Source: Aphelocoma coerulescens
Taxonomy: Eukaryota > Chordata > Aves > Passeriformes > Corvidae
DNA: 64,000 nt
NCBI RefSeq assembly: GCF_041296385.1
Contig: NW_027183515.1
Location: 1-64,000, forward strand
Reading direction: 5' to 3'
The position numbers and the translations under genes are program-made. Below are positions 30,080-41,709 of this stretch, piece by piece; position 1 is the stretch's first letter, and every line of letters starts with the position of its first letter. The notes beneath the pieces are model-generated. The model worked only from the letters and a program-made list of their open reading frames with translations, did not search any database and had not been told where the DNA came from.

Positions 30080-31356
30080 TCTCCCCCGTTCTGATGAACA
30101 ACTAAGATATTAGATACAGTCCTACTCGTTATTTTTTGCACACACTGAAGCATACAAGGTACTGCTACTAAAACTATAATTATTACTACTAGAATAATCA
30201 AGCCTATTTTACAGAGTTCCCTTAGCCAAGGTGCAAAGCTCCAATCATCAAACAAACTGTCCAGCCAAGACGGGTCATCTGTTCTAATTTGGTTAGCTAG
30301 ATCCTTTAGGTTTTGTAGCTGTTTGTGAATGGAAACAGAATGATCGGATAAGTTCATACAGCATAATCCTTCAAAATCTTCACAGCCGTGCCCATGTGCT
30401 AATAAAAGATAATCAACGGCAGCTCTATTTTGTAAAGTGGCATGTCTGACTGCCTCTTCATCGGTTAACAGATCACTGATCATAGTAGAGGTGGCATTTA
30501 CCTCCTTGCTGAGCCAACATCCCAACTTGTTTAACTGTTTTAAAGCAATTGAGGAGCTTAACTGAGGTAGAAAAATGCTTGCAACAATTGATTTTCCAGA
30601 GTTCCAAGGGTGGAAGTCACTATCACAGTCACTATCGTACTGATGTCCCCAGGAAGATCTGATCTTTCTGCTTTTCTTTTTGATTACCTCTTTGACACTG
30701 GGAGCAATAATTGTAAGTTGTCCCAGAGCACAAGGGCCACCATCTATTTTTGAAGGTATACCTTGCCAGGCCCTGTCTCCACAGATGAGCCAAATTCCTC
30801 TGGGGAATCGAATAGGAAGTTTGCTAAAACGATCTGCATGAGGTTCGTCATATATAAGAAGCTTAACTTGACTACACCAAGAAGTTACATTGCTATAAGC
30901 TGGGTGATATGGGGTAACATTTAAATGGGGACCGTTTTCTCCTTGAAAGTGAAAGAAATAGCAGGTATCCATAGTTAACGAACCTAGGATTTCTAGCTCT
31001 TGAAGGTCAGATTTATCAATTTTAGAATTATCAATATAAGTTTGGTGTCTATGGCTGGGAGTTGGAGATACATGATGATCGTCATATGGCCAATACTTAT
31101 CAAGAGTAATATTATCAAAACCTTCTGGAAGAGGTACTCCAACTAAACAGGTTGAAAAAGGTTTGTCAGGGCTTGTGTCAGATAGACAGATGGTATCGGA
31201 GCCTGCGGATTTGGCTAAAGCAACCCAGACATTTGTCTTTGGTTGATTCACAGGTAAAGCTTCACTACAAAAACTAAAACAAAAGAATAAAAGCAACATG
31301 CACGCGCGCAAATGAGAAAACTCCATTCTTTTCTTGAGCTGTTTTTGGCAGATCAC
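29968..31356 (-). CDS. env: Envelope glycoprotein, E3 (462 aa)
   Basis: Open, with the same protein as the E1 copy. Confidence 0.92.
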   Translation of the reverse strand: MICQKQLKKRMEFSHLRACMLLLFFCFSFCSEALPVNQPKTNVWVALAKSAGSDTICLSDTSPDKPFSTCLVGVPLPEGFDNITLDKYWPYDDHHVSPTPSHRHQTYIDNSKIDKSDLQELEILGSLTMDTCYFFHFQGENGPHLNVTPYHPAYSNVTSWCSQVKLLIYDEPHADRFSKLPIRFPRGIWLICGDRAWQGIPSKIDGGPCALGQLTIIAPSVKEVIKKKSRKIRSSWGHQYDSDCDSDFHPWNSGKSIVASIFLPQLSSSIALKQLNKLGCWLSKEVNATSTMISDLLTDEEAVRHATLQNRAAVDYLLLAHGHGCEDFEGLCCMNLSDHSVSIHKQLQNLKDLANQIRTDDPSWLDSLFDDWSFAPWLRELCKIGLIILVVIIIVLVAVPCMLQCVQKITSRTVSNILVVHQNGGDVGEDETGKPYKYDCLTKDSGNMKTVSDIEMKAIFEI

Positions 31357-31380
31357 TTTCTTCTGGTGATTCTGCGCAGT

Positions 31381-32403
31381 TCAGGTCTGGGTGCTTGCTT
31401 CCTGGCTTCCACTTGCAGAGTCACTGGCTGGTGTGGTGGCATCAGCAGGCTTTGATGCGAGGTATGGCTTCACGTTTTTTGCTGGAACCCACTTGATTCC
31501 TTCACCTGTGGAAACACATGCAAACCCCTTCCCCCACATTATAAGATTGTATGGTCCTTCTATTTTTCCTGAGTCTAGATTTTTAATCAAAACTGGGGGG
31601 CGCTCTTTCAGTTTTGCTTTTTTGTTGTTCAAAAAATGTCTATAAATGGGGGGATCAGGCTCTTCTGCAGAGCTATTCAAAAAATTGTAAACATACAAAG
31701 CCTTGTTCAACCTCCTTTGAGGTGTATCCTGGACTTCTCCCCCTCTCTGTTGATCTAAAATGCGTTTTAGGGTTTGATGTGTTCTTTTTAGGGTACTTTT
31801 TAGCAGTTGTTTAAGATACGGTGAGCAAATACCACTATCTCTTACAGCCCTTCTTAGTTCTTTAATTTCGTGAGTGGGGATGGGAACCCACGTTTTGGGA
31901 CTGTCAGGCTGTTGGCTAGCTATCACAGGCTTAGCTAATAGACTTTCATCTTTACAGCTTTGGAGTCTTATTTCATGCCAATCTGTTAATTGAGAATAAT
32001 CTGAGCACTTTGGAGGATTTTTTGATTCAGAAAGTAGCGCTAACAAACTCTCAGAACTCGTTTTCTCCTTATGGGTTGCAAGATCCCAGCCGCTCGCTGG
32101 CGGGACTCTGGGGCTCATTGCAAACAAATCTGGCTGCTTTTCAGGGTTTCCTGGTGTTAGATTTAAAGCATCAGCTCGGGCAGAGCGGCTCTCCGTCTTC
32201 CCTGCCACTGGAGCTGCACCACTGCCCTCCGTTCCCCCCCTGTTTGCGGCTTGTGAGGCGAGGCTGAGCTGCGCGGAGGGATGTTGCTGGGCGGCGGTAG
32301 CCGAGGGATACAGCTGTGCGGTGCCGGAGGGCCCCGGCGGGGGCGGCGATGGCACTGCCGATCTCTGCGGTGGCGGGCGAGGAGGCGGGGGGGCCGCGAG
32401 CAA
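31381..32403 (-). pseudogene. Gag-integrase fusion frame, E3
   Basis: 340 codons, Arg13 replaced by Gln, same deletion join as E1. Confidence 0.82.
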
Positions 32404-32532
32404 CCGGCTCCGCGGCAGCGGGCGAGGGGGTGCGGGTGGCTCTATTGAAGGCGAGGTGAAAGCCGTGGGGGGCGGTGGCGGAGCTAGTTCCGTGAGCAGT
32501 GCTGTGGTTGGAGAAGTGTGAGCGTGCGTGGG

Positions 32533-33897
32533 TTACGCCATCAGGTCAACGTGGCGGACTGTGATGGCCGCTGTCTGTGTGTCGGGGAGAGCGGGAGGTG
32601 GCAGGGCTGTCCCGTCGGCAGGAGACGATCCCGGGGCTGCGGGAGGCGGGAGGGCCGGCGTGGAGGCGGCGGGAGTATGTTGCGGTGGGGCCATGGCGAA
32701 CGGTGGGCCAGTCGGCGGCTGGACCGCGGCGTGCTGCCGCTGGGAGTTTGCAGGCTGGGCTGGTGTGGCTGCCGGCGCGGCGGTGCCAGGAGACGGGGCT
32801 GGAGCAGCGGCAGGCACGGGAGAGGCAGCAGCCATCTGTGTAGGCGCTGCAGCGCCGGCACCAGGTGGCTGGCGGGGCTGGGGCGCTCCGTGTCCCACGG
32901 ACGCGGACGGGACGTTGACCACCACCGGCGCCGTGTCGGTGGCGGCGAGGGGGACCTGGGGGGCTGGAAGAAGGGTCGCCGCCTGGCTTTGCGGGGGGCC
33001 GGCTATGATGGTGGCTACAGCCATAACAGGCGCGGCTAGGGGAGCGGTAGGACCCGTAGGTGGCTGGGGAGCAGCCGCTGGCCCCGCGGGGCTATCGGCG
33101 GGGGGCGGGGCCGCGAAGGCGCTGGCGGACGGGGTGGGAGGAGCGAGGGACGGGGCCGCGAAGACGCTGGAGCCGAGGGCGGGGACCGCGGGAGCCGGGG
33201 CAGCAGGGAGGAACGGGATGGGGGGGGCGGGGATGGGGGGAGCGGTGGAGGGGGTCGTAGGGTCCGGTGGGACAGGGGTGACGGCTGCCAGGACAGCGGG
33301 GGCGGGGGGCGGGGCGGCACGAGTCAGTCGGACCGCGGCTACCGGAGCCGCGAGAGGCGGGACAGCAGGGACTAACGGGACCGTGGGGGTGGAGATGACG
33401 GGGGCGGTGGGGGGGGCGGTGGAGTCCGGTGGGGCAGGGGTGACCGGTGCAGGGACCGCGGGGGGGTGGGGCGGGGCGGCACGAGACAGCTGGACCGCGG
33501 GTACCGGAGCCGTGAGGTCCGGCGGCGGGGCGGGGGCCGTGCCCGGTTGCAGGCTCGCGGCGGCAAGGGGCGGGCTCGCAGCAGGAGCGGGACCCGGCGA
33601 GGTGGCTGCTGCGGGCGGCGCCTTCGCAGCAAACAGCTCCACGAGCGCTCTGCAAGCCGGGACCAGCTCCGCGGCAGCCCAATCCCGGCGGGAGATATTA
33701 TTAAAGAGTTTAACCCGAACTGTGTCCCAGAAGTCTCTTGTAAAGACGGCTGAACGGTCAGCATTTGGGAAATTAATCAGAGTCCATTCTAAGAGGTTTT
33801 TTAGCTCCTGTTTAGGTAATTGACTTGGACCGGAGCTTAGTAAGTACTTAAGTTGTTTATAGAGATGTCTGTCATGGGCAGAGTGAGTTTGTCCCAT
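32533..33897 (-). CDS. gag: Truncated Gag (matrix plus Pro/Ala domain), E3
   Basis: 454 codons, Ala at residue 91 in place of Val, same terminal TAA. Confidence 0.8.
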   Translation of the reverse strand: MGQTHSAHDRHLYKQLKYLLSSGPSQLPKQELKNLLEWTLINFPNADRSAVFTRDFWDTVRVKLFNNISRRDWAAAELVPACRALVELFAAKAPPAAATSPGPAPAASPPLAAASLQPGTAPAPPPDLTAPVPAVQLSRAAPPHPPAVPAPVTPAPPDSTAPPTAPVISTPTVPLVPAVPPLAAPVAAVRLTRAAPPPAPAVLAAVTPVPPDPTTPSTAPPIPAPPIPFLPAAPAPAVPALGSSVFAAPSLAPPTPSASAFAAPPPADSPAGPAAAPQPPTGPTAPLAAPVMAVATIIAGPPQSQAATLLPAPQVPLAATDTAPVVVNVPSASVGHGAPQPRQPPGAGAAAPTQMAAASPVPAAAPAPSPGTAAPAATPAQPANSQRQHAAVQPPTGPPFAMAPPQHTPAASTPALPPPAAPGSSPADGTALPPPALPDTQTAAITVRHVDLMA

Positions 33898-34021
33898 TAT
33901 TGACCAGTATGATACTCACCTAGATGTCGCAGGGGGCAGGGTCCTTAATCAGAAGTCCGTCGTGGGGGGCTGGCCAGGCTCTCCACACGGCGCTCAGGAC
34001 GCTGCTGTCGGGTCCCTCCTC

Positions 34022-34430
34022 AGAGCTCCGGTTTCAGGCGTCGCTTGGCAACGGCTTTCCGTGCTCGGGACCTCGCAGGTGTCTCCACTCAGAGCTCCAG
34101 CGCGGGCGGTGCTGAGCAATACCCGCCTGTGCTCGGGCGCGCGGCTGGATCCCTCCTAAGAGCTCCGGTCTGCACTGCTTAGCAGCGTGTCCGTGCTCGA
34201 GGGGTACCACGGCAAACTTCCTCAAAGAGCTCCAGGTAACCGCTGCGCAGCAGTGGCCGTCTGTGCTCGAGGACTGCCAGGCAATTTCCTCCCTCCGAGA
34301 GCTCCAGGTAATTGCTACGAAGTAACGGCTCCCCGTGCTCGAGGGCTGCCTCAGCAGAGTTATAGAGCTCCGGCTTTTACGCTGCGCAGCAACGGTATGC
34401 CGTGCTCACGACACGTTCCAGGTGGCTATA
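34022..34430 (-). repeat. Leader repeats, E3
   Basis: Six ~68-bp units; primer site at 34497-34514. Confidence 0.85.
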
Positions 34431-34517
34431 ACTGGTCTTTTAGTTACCGTCCATGGCGAAGTCTCTCACAGGTGGAAGAAGCTGAATCAGGCCTTCACTC
34501 ACGTTTGGGCGCCAGTT

Positions 34518-35349
34518 TGTCGAAATTGATGGCGATGATGGTGATGAGGGTGTGGGTTCGGTCGGGCCCGGCTGGAGATGGACGGCGACGAGAGATCTCT
34601 ATAAGCAGGTCTTTGGAGCATGCAGTTTATTGCAGAGGGTGTGGGTACAGGGGCACTGCTTAGAGCTGCCAGCTGCAGCTCCAAGCAGGCCCAAGGTGTA
34701 AGAGAGGGAGAGAGAGTGAGCGAGAGAGCTAGAGCAAGAGGCTGAGAGCTAAGAGTGTAAAGAGCAAGAGAGACAAACTAAGAGGAGAGCTGAATTAAGA
34801 GGAAGAAGAAGAGCAAGAGAGTTACTAAGAGAGCTACTAAGAGGAGAAGAGCATTACTAAGAGAGCTACTAAGAGAGTTACTAAGAGCGTTACTAAGAGG
34901 AGAAGAGCATTACTAAGAGGAGAGGAGTTAAGAGAGCGAGGAGCTTGTTACAATACAATAAATCATCTTCTGTAGTGAATATTCTAATTCTCAGTAGCCA
35001 ATCTAATACAAGGTACAAATCCTATAGCATTTACATACAGCCTATAAGAGTTCTTACATTACCATAGAGTGTTACATTTTAACTTCTAAAAACTACTCTT
35101 TGGACCCCTTCTGCTGAGCTAGTAGGGTCTGCTCTGACCCTTGGACCTGTCTGCAAGCAGAGGGTATTGTTCAATCAAGAGGGGATTACCTTCAGCCGGC
35201 TATACCATTGTTTTCCAGTTGTTCAGTAACTAAGACTCTATATCTCAAAGATGGCCTTCATTTCGATGTCGCTCACAGTTTTCATATTCCCAGAATCTTT
35301 TGTTAGGCAATCATATTTATAAGGCTTTCCTGTTTCATCTTCCCCAACA
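34518..35349 (-). repeat. 5' LTR of E3
   Basis: 832 bp, with t at 34640 (agggtgtggg), found also in E5 only. Confidence 0.9.
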
Positions 35350-37622
35350 ACAAAGGCTCTCCTGGGAGCCACGGGTCACAAAGCACCGTGGGCTCTGTGC
35401 AGCCCCGCTGTGTCACAATGGCCGCTGGCTTCCACGAGCCCCCGCAGTGTCCCAGTGGGCCCCGTGGCTTTAGGAGTGGGTGGCTGGGAGTTGGTGCCAG
35501 CGGCTGGGGGAGCAGCAGCAGGGACTGTGTGTGGACAGTGCCATGGCCACTTGTGTGGCCACTGGTGTCTCTGTGCCAGGCACAGCCGTGGTGTGTAACA
35601 CCGGCTCTGGGTCCTTTGGCTGTGCAGGTGGCAGTCACGGCCTGGAGCAGGGCTGCTCCCGGGGGACAGCCTGGGGCAGGAGGCTGCTGGAGATTCATTC
35701 CCCACACTCCTTGTCATGAGGTGCTCAGAGTGATTGGAAAGGCTGTTGGCAGCAGGCAGTTCTCTGGGTTCAAGCTGTGGAGCTGTCAGCGGGAATGCAA
35801 AGGCCAAGCTGGTGAGCCTTTTGTCCTGGTGCCTTTAGTGTGTGAGCAGTCCCTGGTGCCGTTGTCTTTGGATCCTGAGTGTGGGAGAGGCAAGGCTTAG
35901 GATGGTGCGTAGAGCTGAGAAGGAAAGTGCCGAGAGCAGCGTGTGTGCTGCTGCTTTGAGGGGTGCAGTTGAAGTTGTAGGCAGCAAGAGCTTTCTCAGC
36001 TGGCCCTTTTGTGAGCTCTGCTTTTGCCAGATGACTTCCATCTTACCCTCTTACCATCTTAGCCTCTCATTTTTGCATATCCCAAACCCCCTTCCAAACA
36101 TCCAGCAGCTGCTTGTAAAGAAGAAGTCCTAGAACAAAAAGCCAGTGCTGCCTTTCATAGCCCCTTTGCTGTCTATGAAGTAGAGGAAAGAAGCTAGTGA
36201 GACGCACTTTCTTTCTCAACTCCATAGAGCGCATCCTTCTCTCAAGGTGGCAGAGTCCTTGGCGGAAGTGAAGCATCTGCAGCTGCAGTTCAGACTGAGA
36301 GATGTGCCAGGACAGGAAACATTTGCTGACCTTCCCTGTTCCCTGTGCAACATGATTCTCGCATCCCAGTCACTTTCACACACCTTCGGTATCCCTGAGT
36401 CCAAGCAGCTAAAGCTCACAGAGACAGAAGTGTCAGGAAGGAAAACGTTGCAAAAGCACCCCCTTCTCTTATCAGCATATAAATTGTGCACAACAGGCTG
36501 CGGCACCGAACCTTCCTTCTCAGATAGACATGCCATCACACTTTTCACTCTTGCAGCTCGGTTGAAAAGCTCCAGCAGCTGCTCCCGCAATAGCAAAAGG
36601 TTCTAGAAGTGAAAGCCAGTTTGGGGCTGCACCTTCTCCTTGCCGCATGTAAGCCACACCAAACTCCCTGATGCACTCTGTCCTCCCCTTCTCAAAGGAG
36701 TAGACGGTGGCATCAGGACACACCTGTGTCCCAGCAGCTGGGTGCCCAGCCGGGAGCAGGAGCAGGGCTGGGGCTGCTCCCAAAGTTGCCCCGCCCCAAT
36801 GCCAGAGCCGGACATATGCTGAGGGGGGGCTGGATCAGGCTTTATTGTCCAGCTGCATGCCAGGAGTGAGCACAAAATCTACCTGCATTCTCTGCAGCAT
36901 GCCATCCTGGAGCAGAGCCATTGCCAAAGGAAGCCGTGAGCCCGTGCCAAGCCAGTGCCGGAGTGGGATCCTAGCAGCACCTGTGGAAGCCGGGAGAGAG
37001 GAGCCCACCTGGAGCAGGTTCGTGCAGGATTAATCATCCCGTGGCTTCCCACCAGGGTCCTGTTGCTTCCAAAAGGCCCCACAGTGTCACTGTGGCCCCT
37101 CGGTTCCACCAGGTTCCATAGCGTCACTGTGGTGCCCAGGGTTCCGTCAGCTTCGCCAGCATCCCCACGGTCTGCAGAGCTCCCCGAGCTTCTGTGGTGT
37201 CACAGTGGAGGCAGGGTTGCATCAGGTTCCATAGCATCAGCACGGTCTCCAGGGCTCCCAGAGGTTCTGTGGTGTCACAGTGGAGGCAGGGTTGCATCAG
37301 GTTCCATAGCATCACCACAGTCTCCAGGGCTCCCTGAGCTTCTGTGGTGTCACAGTGGAGGCAGGGTTGCATCAGGTTCCATAGCATCAGCACGGTCTCC
37401 AGGGCTCCCAGAGGTTCTGTGGTGTCACAGAGGAGGCAGGGTTGCATCAGGTTCCATAGCATCAGCACGGTCTCCAGGGCTCCAAGAGCTTCTGTGGTGT
37501 CACAGAGGAGGCAGGGTTGCATCAGGTTCAATAGCATCAGCACGGTCTCCAGGGCTCCCCTGAGCTTCTGTGGTGGTGTCACAGAGGAGCCAGGCTTCCT
37601 TGTAGTTCCCCAGCATCACAAA
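35350..37622. repeat. Array unit A5
   Basis: 2,273 bp, minisatellite five copies (37186-37561). It has ccggctctgg, like A6, A8 and A9. It is followed by a solo LTR instead of a provirus. Confidence 0.95.
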
Positions 37623-38454
37623 TGTCGAAATTGATGGCGATGATGGTGATGAGGGTGTGGGTTCGGTCGGGCCCGGCTGGAGATGGACGGCGACGAGAGA
37701 TCTCTATAAGCAGGTCTTTGGAGCATGCAGTTTATTGCAGAGGGCGTGGGTACAGGGGCACTGCTTAGAGCTGCCAGCTGCAGCTCCAAGCAGGCCCAAG
37801 GTGTAAGAGAGGGAGAGAGAGTGAGCGAGAGAGCTAGAGCAAGAGGCTGAGAGCTAAGAGTGTAAAGAGCAAGAGAGACAAACTAAGAGGAGAGCTGAAT
37901 TAAGAGGAAGAAGAAGAGCAAGAGAGTTACTAAGAGAGCTACTAAGAGGAGAAGAGCATTACTAAGAGAGCTACTAAGAGAGTTACTAAGAGCGTTACTA
38001 AGAGGAGAAGAGCATTACTAAGAGGAGAGGAGTTAAGAGAGCGAGGAGCTTGTTACAATACAATAAATCATCTTCTGTAGTGAATATTCTAATTCTCAGT
38101 AGCCAATCTAATACAAGGTACAAATCCTATAGCATTTACATACAGCCTATAAGAGTTCTTACATTACCATAGAGTGTTACATTTTAACTTCTAAAAACTA
38201 CTCTTTGGACCCCTTCTGCTGAGCTAGTAGGGTCTGCTCTGACCCTTGGACCTGTCTGCAAGCAGAGGGTATTGTTCAATCAAGAGGGGATTACCTTCAG
38301 CCGGCTATACCATTGTTTTCCAGTTGTTCAGTAACTAAGACTCTATATCTCAAAGATGGCCTTCATTTCGATGTCGCTCACAGTTTTCATATTCCCAGAA
38401 TCTTTTGTTAGGCAATCATATTTATAAGGCTTTCCTGTTTCATCTTCCCCAACA
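37623..38454 (-). mobile_element. Solo LTR S1 (832 bp)
   Basis: A single LTR at the same ACAAA target site as the proviruses, with acaaa before and after. It is the expected product of LTR-LTR recombination deleting the 5,270-bp remainder. It retains the Env tail codons and AATAAA. Confidence 0.93.
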
Positions 38455-40877
38455 ACAAAGGCTCTCCTGGGAGCCACGGGTCACAAAGCACCGTGGGCTC
38501 TGTGCAGCCCCGCTGTGTCACAATGGCCGCTGGCTTCCACGAGCCCCCGCAGTGTCCCAGTGGGCCCCGTGGCTTTAGGAGTGGGTGGCTGGGAGTTGGT
38601 GCCAGCGGCTGGGGGAGCAGCAGCAGGGACTGTGTGTGGACAGTGCCATGGCCACTTGTGTGGCCACTGGTGTCTCTGTGCCAGGCACAGCCGTGGTGTG
38701 TAACACCGGCTCTGGGTCCTTTGGCTGTGCAGGTGGCAGTCACGGCCTGGAGCAGGGCTGCTCCCGGGGGACAGCCTGGGGCAGGAGGCTGCTGGAGATT
38801 CATTCCCCACACTCCTTGTCATGAGGTGCTCAGAGTGATTGGAAAGGCTGTTGGCAGCAGGCAGTTCTCTGGGTTCAAGCTGTGGAGCTGTCAGCGGGAA
38901 TGCAAAGGCCAAGCTGGTGAGCCTTTTGTCCTGGTGCCTTTAGTGTGTGAGCAGTCCCTGGTGCCGTTGTCTTTGGATCCTGAGTGTGGGAGAGGCAAGG
39001 CTTAGGATGGTGCGTAGAGCTGAGAAGGAAAGTGCCGAGAGCAGCGTGTGTGCTGCTGCTTTGAGGGGTGCAGTTGAAGTTGTAGGCAGCAAGAGCTTTC
39101 TCAGCTGGCCCTTTTGTGAGCTCTGCTTTTGCCAGATGACTTCCATCTTACCCTCTTACCATCTTAGCCTCTCATTTTTGCATATCCCAAACCCCCTTCC
39201 AAACATCCAGCAGCTGCTTGTAAAGAAGAAGTCCTAGAACAAAAAGCCAGTGCTGCCTTTCATAGCCCCTTTGCTGTCTATGAAGTAGAGGAAAGAAGCT
39301 AGTGAGACGCACTTTCTTTCTCAACTCCATAGAGCGCATCCTTCTCTCAAGGTGGCAGAGTCCTTGGCGGAAGTGAAGCATCTGCAGCTGCAGTTCAGAC
39401 TGAGAGATGTGCCAGGACAGGAAACATTTGCTGACCTTCCCTGTTCCCTGTGCAACATGATTCTCGCATCCCAGTCACTTTCACACACCTTCGGTATCCC
39501 TGAGTCCAAGCAGCTAAAGCTCACAGAGACAGAAGTGTCAGGAAGGAAAACGTTCCAAAAGCACCCCCTTCTCTTATCAGCATATAAATTGTGCACAACA
39601 GGCTGCGGCACCGAACCTTCCTTCTCAGATAGACATGCCATCACACTTTTCACTCTTGCAGCTCGGTTGAAAAGCTCCAGCAGCTGCTCCCGCAATAGCA
39701 AAAGGTTCTAGAAGTGAAAGCCAGTTTGGGGCTGCACCTTCTCCTTGCCGCATGTAAGCCACACCAAACTCCCTGATGCACTCTGTCCTCCCCTTCTCAA
39801 AGGAGTAGACGGTGGCATCAGGACACACCTGTGTCCCAGCAGCTGGGTGCCCAGCCGGGAGCAGGAGCAGGGCTGGGGCTGCTCCCAAAGTTGCCCCGCC
39901 CCAATGCCAGAGCCGGACATATGCTGAGGGGGGGCTGGATCAGGCTTTATTGTCCAGCTGCATGCCAGGAGTGAGCACAAAATCTACCTGCATTCTCTGC
40001 AGCATGCCATCCTGGAGCAGAGCCATTGCCAAAGGAAGCCGTGAGCCCGTGCCAAGCCAGTGCCGGAGTGGGATCCTAGCAGCACCTGTGGAAGCCGGGA
40101 GAGAGGAGCCCACCTGGAGCAGGTTCGTGCAGGATTAATCATCCCGTGGCTTCCCACCAGGGTCCTGTTGCTTCCAAAAGGCCCCACAGCGTCACTGTGG
40201 CCCCTCGGTTCCACCAGGTTCCATAGCGTCACTGTGGTGCCCAGGGTTCCGTCAGCTTCGCCAGCATCCCCACGGTCTGCAGAGCTCCCAGAGGTTCTGT
40301 GGTGTCACAGTGGAGGCAGGGTTGCATCAGGTTCCATAGCATCACCACAGTCTCCAGGGCTCCCTGAGCTTCTGTGGTGTCACAGTGGAGGCAGGGTTGC
40401 ATCAGGTTCCATAGCATCAGCACGGTCTCCAGGGCTCCCAGAGCTTCTGTGGTGTCACAGTGGAGGCAGGGTTGCATCAGGTTCCATAGCATCAGCACGG
40501 TCTCCAGGGCTCCCAGAGGTTCTGTGGTGTCACAGTGGAGGCAGGGTTGCATCAGGTTCCATAGCATCACCACAGTCTCCAGGGCTCCCTGAGCTTCTGT
40601 GGTGTCACAGTGGAGGCAGGGTTGCATCAGGTTCCATAGCATCAGCACGGTCTCCAGGGCTCCCAGAGGTTCTGTGGTGTCACAGAGGAGGCAGGGTTGC
40701 ATCAGGTTCCATAGCATCAGCACGGTCTCCAGGGCTCCAAGAGCTTCTGTGGTGTCACAGAGGAGGCAGGGTTGCATCAGGTTCAATAGCATCAGCACGG
40801 TCTCCAGGGCTCCCCTGAGCTTCTGTGGTGGTGTCACAGAGGAGCCAGGCTTCCTTGTAGTTCCCCAGCATCACAAA
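38455..40877. repeat. Array unit A6 (long form)
   Basis: 2,423 bp: 150 bp longer than A5 because the minisatellite has seven copies. It carries cgttccaaaag at 39555, as do A2 and A9. It closes the first 20,005-bp block. Confidence 0.95.
40291..40816. repeat. 75-bp minisatellite in A6, seven copies
   Basis: Seven copies. It differs from the A9 array at one base that I noticed (c at 40444 against g at 60449). Confidence 0.93.
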
Positions 40878-41709
40878 TGTCGAAATTGATGGCGATGATG
40901 GTGATGAGGGTGTGGGTTCGGTCGGGCCCGGCTGGAGATGGACGGCGACGAGAGATCTCTATAAGCAGGTCTTTGGAGCATGCAGTTTATTGCAGAGGGC
41001 GTGGGTACAGGGGCACTGCTTAGAGCTGCCAGCTGCAGCTCCAAGCAGGCCCAAGGTGTAAGAGAGGGAGAGAGAGTGAGCGAGAGAGCTAGAGCAAGAG
41101 GCTGAGAGCTAAGAGTGTAAAGAGCAAGAGAGACAAACTAAGAGGAGAGCTGAATTAAGAGGAAGAAGAAGAGCAAGAGAGTTACTAAGAGAGCTACTAA
41201 GAGGAGAAGAGCATTACTAAGAGAGCTACTAAGAGAGTTACTAAGAGCGTTACTAAGAGGAGAAGAGCATTACTAAGAGGAGAGGAGTTAAGAGAGCGAG
41301 GAGCTTGTTACAATACAATAAATCATCTTCTGTAGTGAATATTCTAATTCTCAGTAGCCAATCTAATACAAGGTACAAATCCTATAGCATTTACATACAG
41401 CCTATAAGAGTTCTTACATTACCATAGAGTGTTACATTTTAACTTCTAAAAACTACTCTTTGGACCCCTTCTGCTGAGCTAGTAGGGTCTGCTCTGACCC
41501 TTGGACCTGTCTGCAAGCAGAGGGTATTGTTCAATCAAGAGGGGATTACCTTCAGCCGGCTATACCATTGTTTTCCAGTTGTTCAGTAACTAAGACTCTA
41601 TATCTCAAAGATGGCCTTCATTTCGATGTCGCTCACAGTTTTCATATTCCCAGAATCTTTTGTTAGGCAATCATATTTATAAGGCTTTCCTGTTTCATCT
41701 TCCCCAACA
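40878..41709 (-). repeat. 3' LTR of E4
   Basis: 832 bp, inner end TGTTGGGG intact. Confidence 0.9.

Larger units (their letters stand above)
29248..35349 (-). mobile_element. Provirus E3 (6,102 bp)
   Basis: Same layout; LTRs 29248-30079 and 34518-35349. It carries variants shared only with E5: g at 33626 (Gag Ala91), Gln13 in the fusion frame, and t at 34640 in the 5' LTR. Its two LTRs differ at 2 positions that I noticed. Confidence 0.93.

Noticed and set aside
40291..40816. CRISPR-like direct repeats
   Set aside because: The copies are contiguous with no unique spacers, and the setting is eukaryotic satellite DNA.
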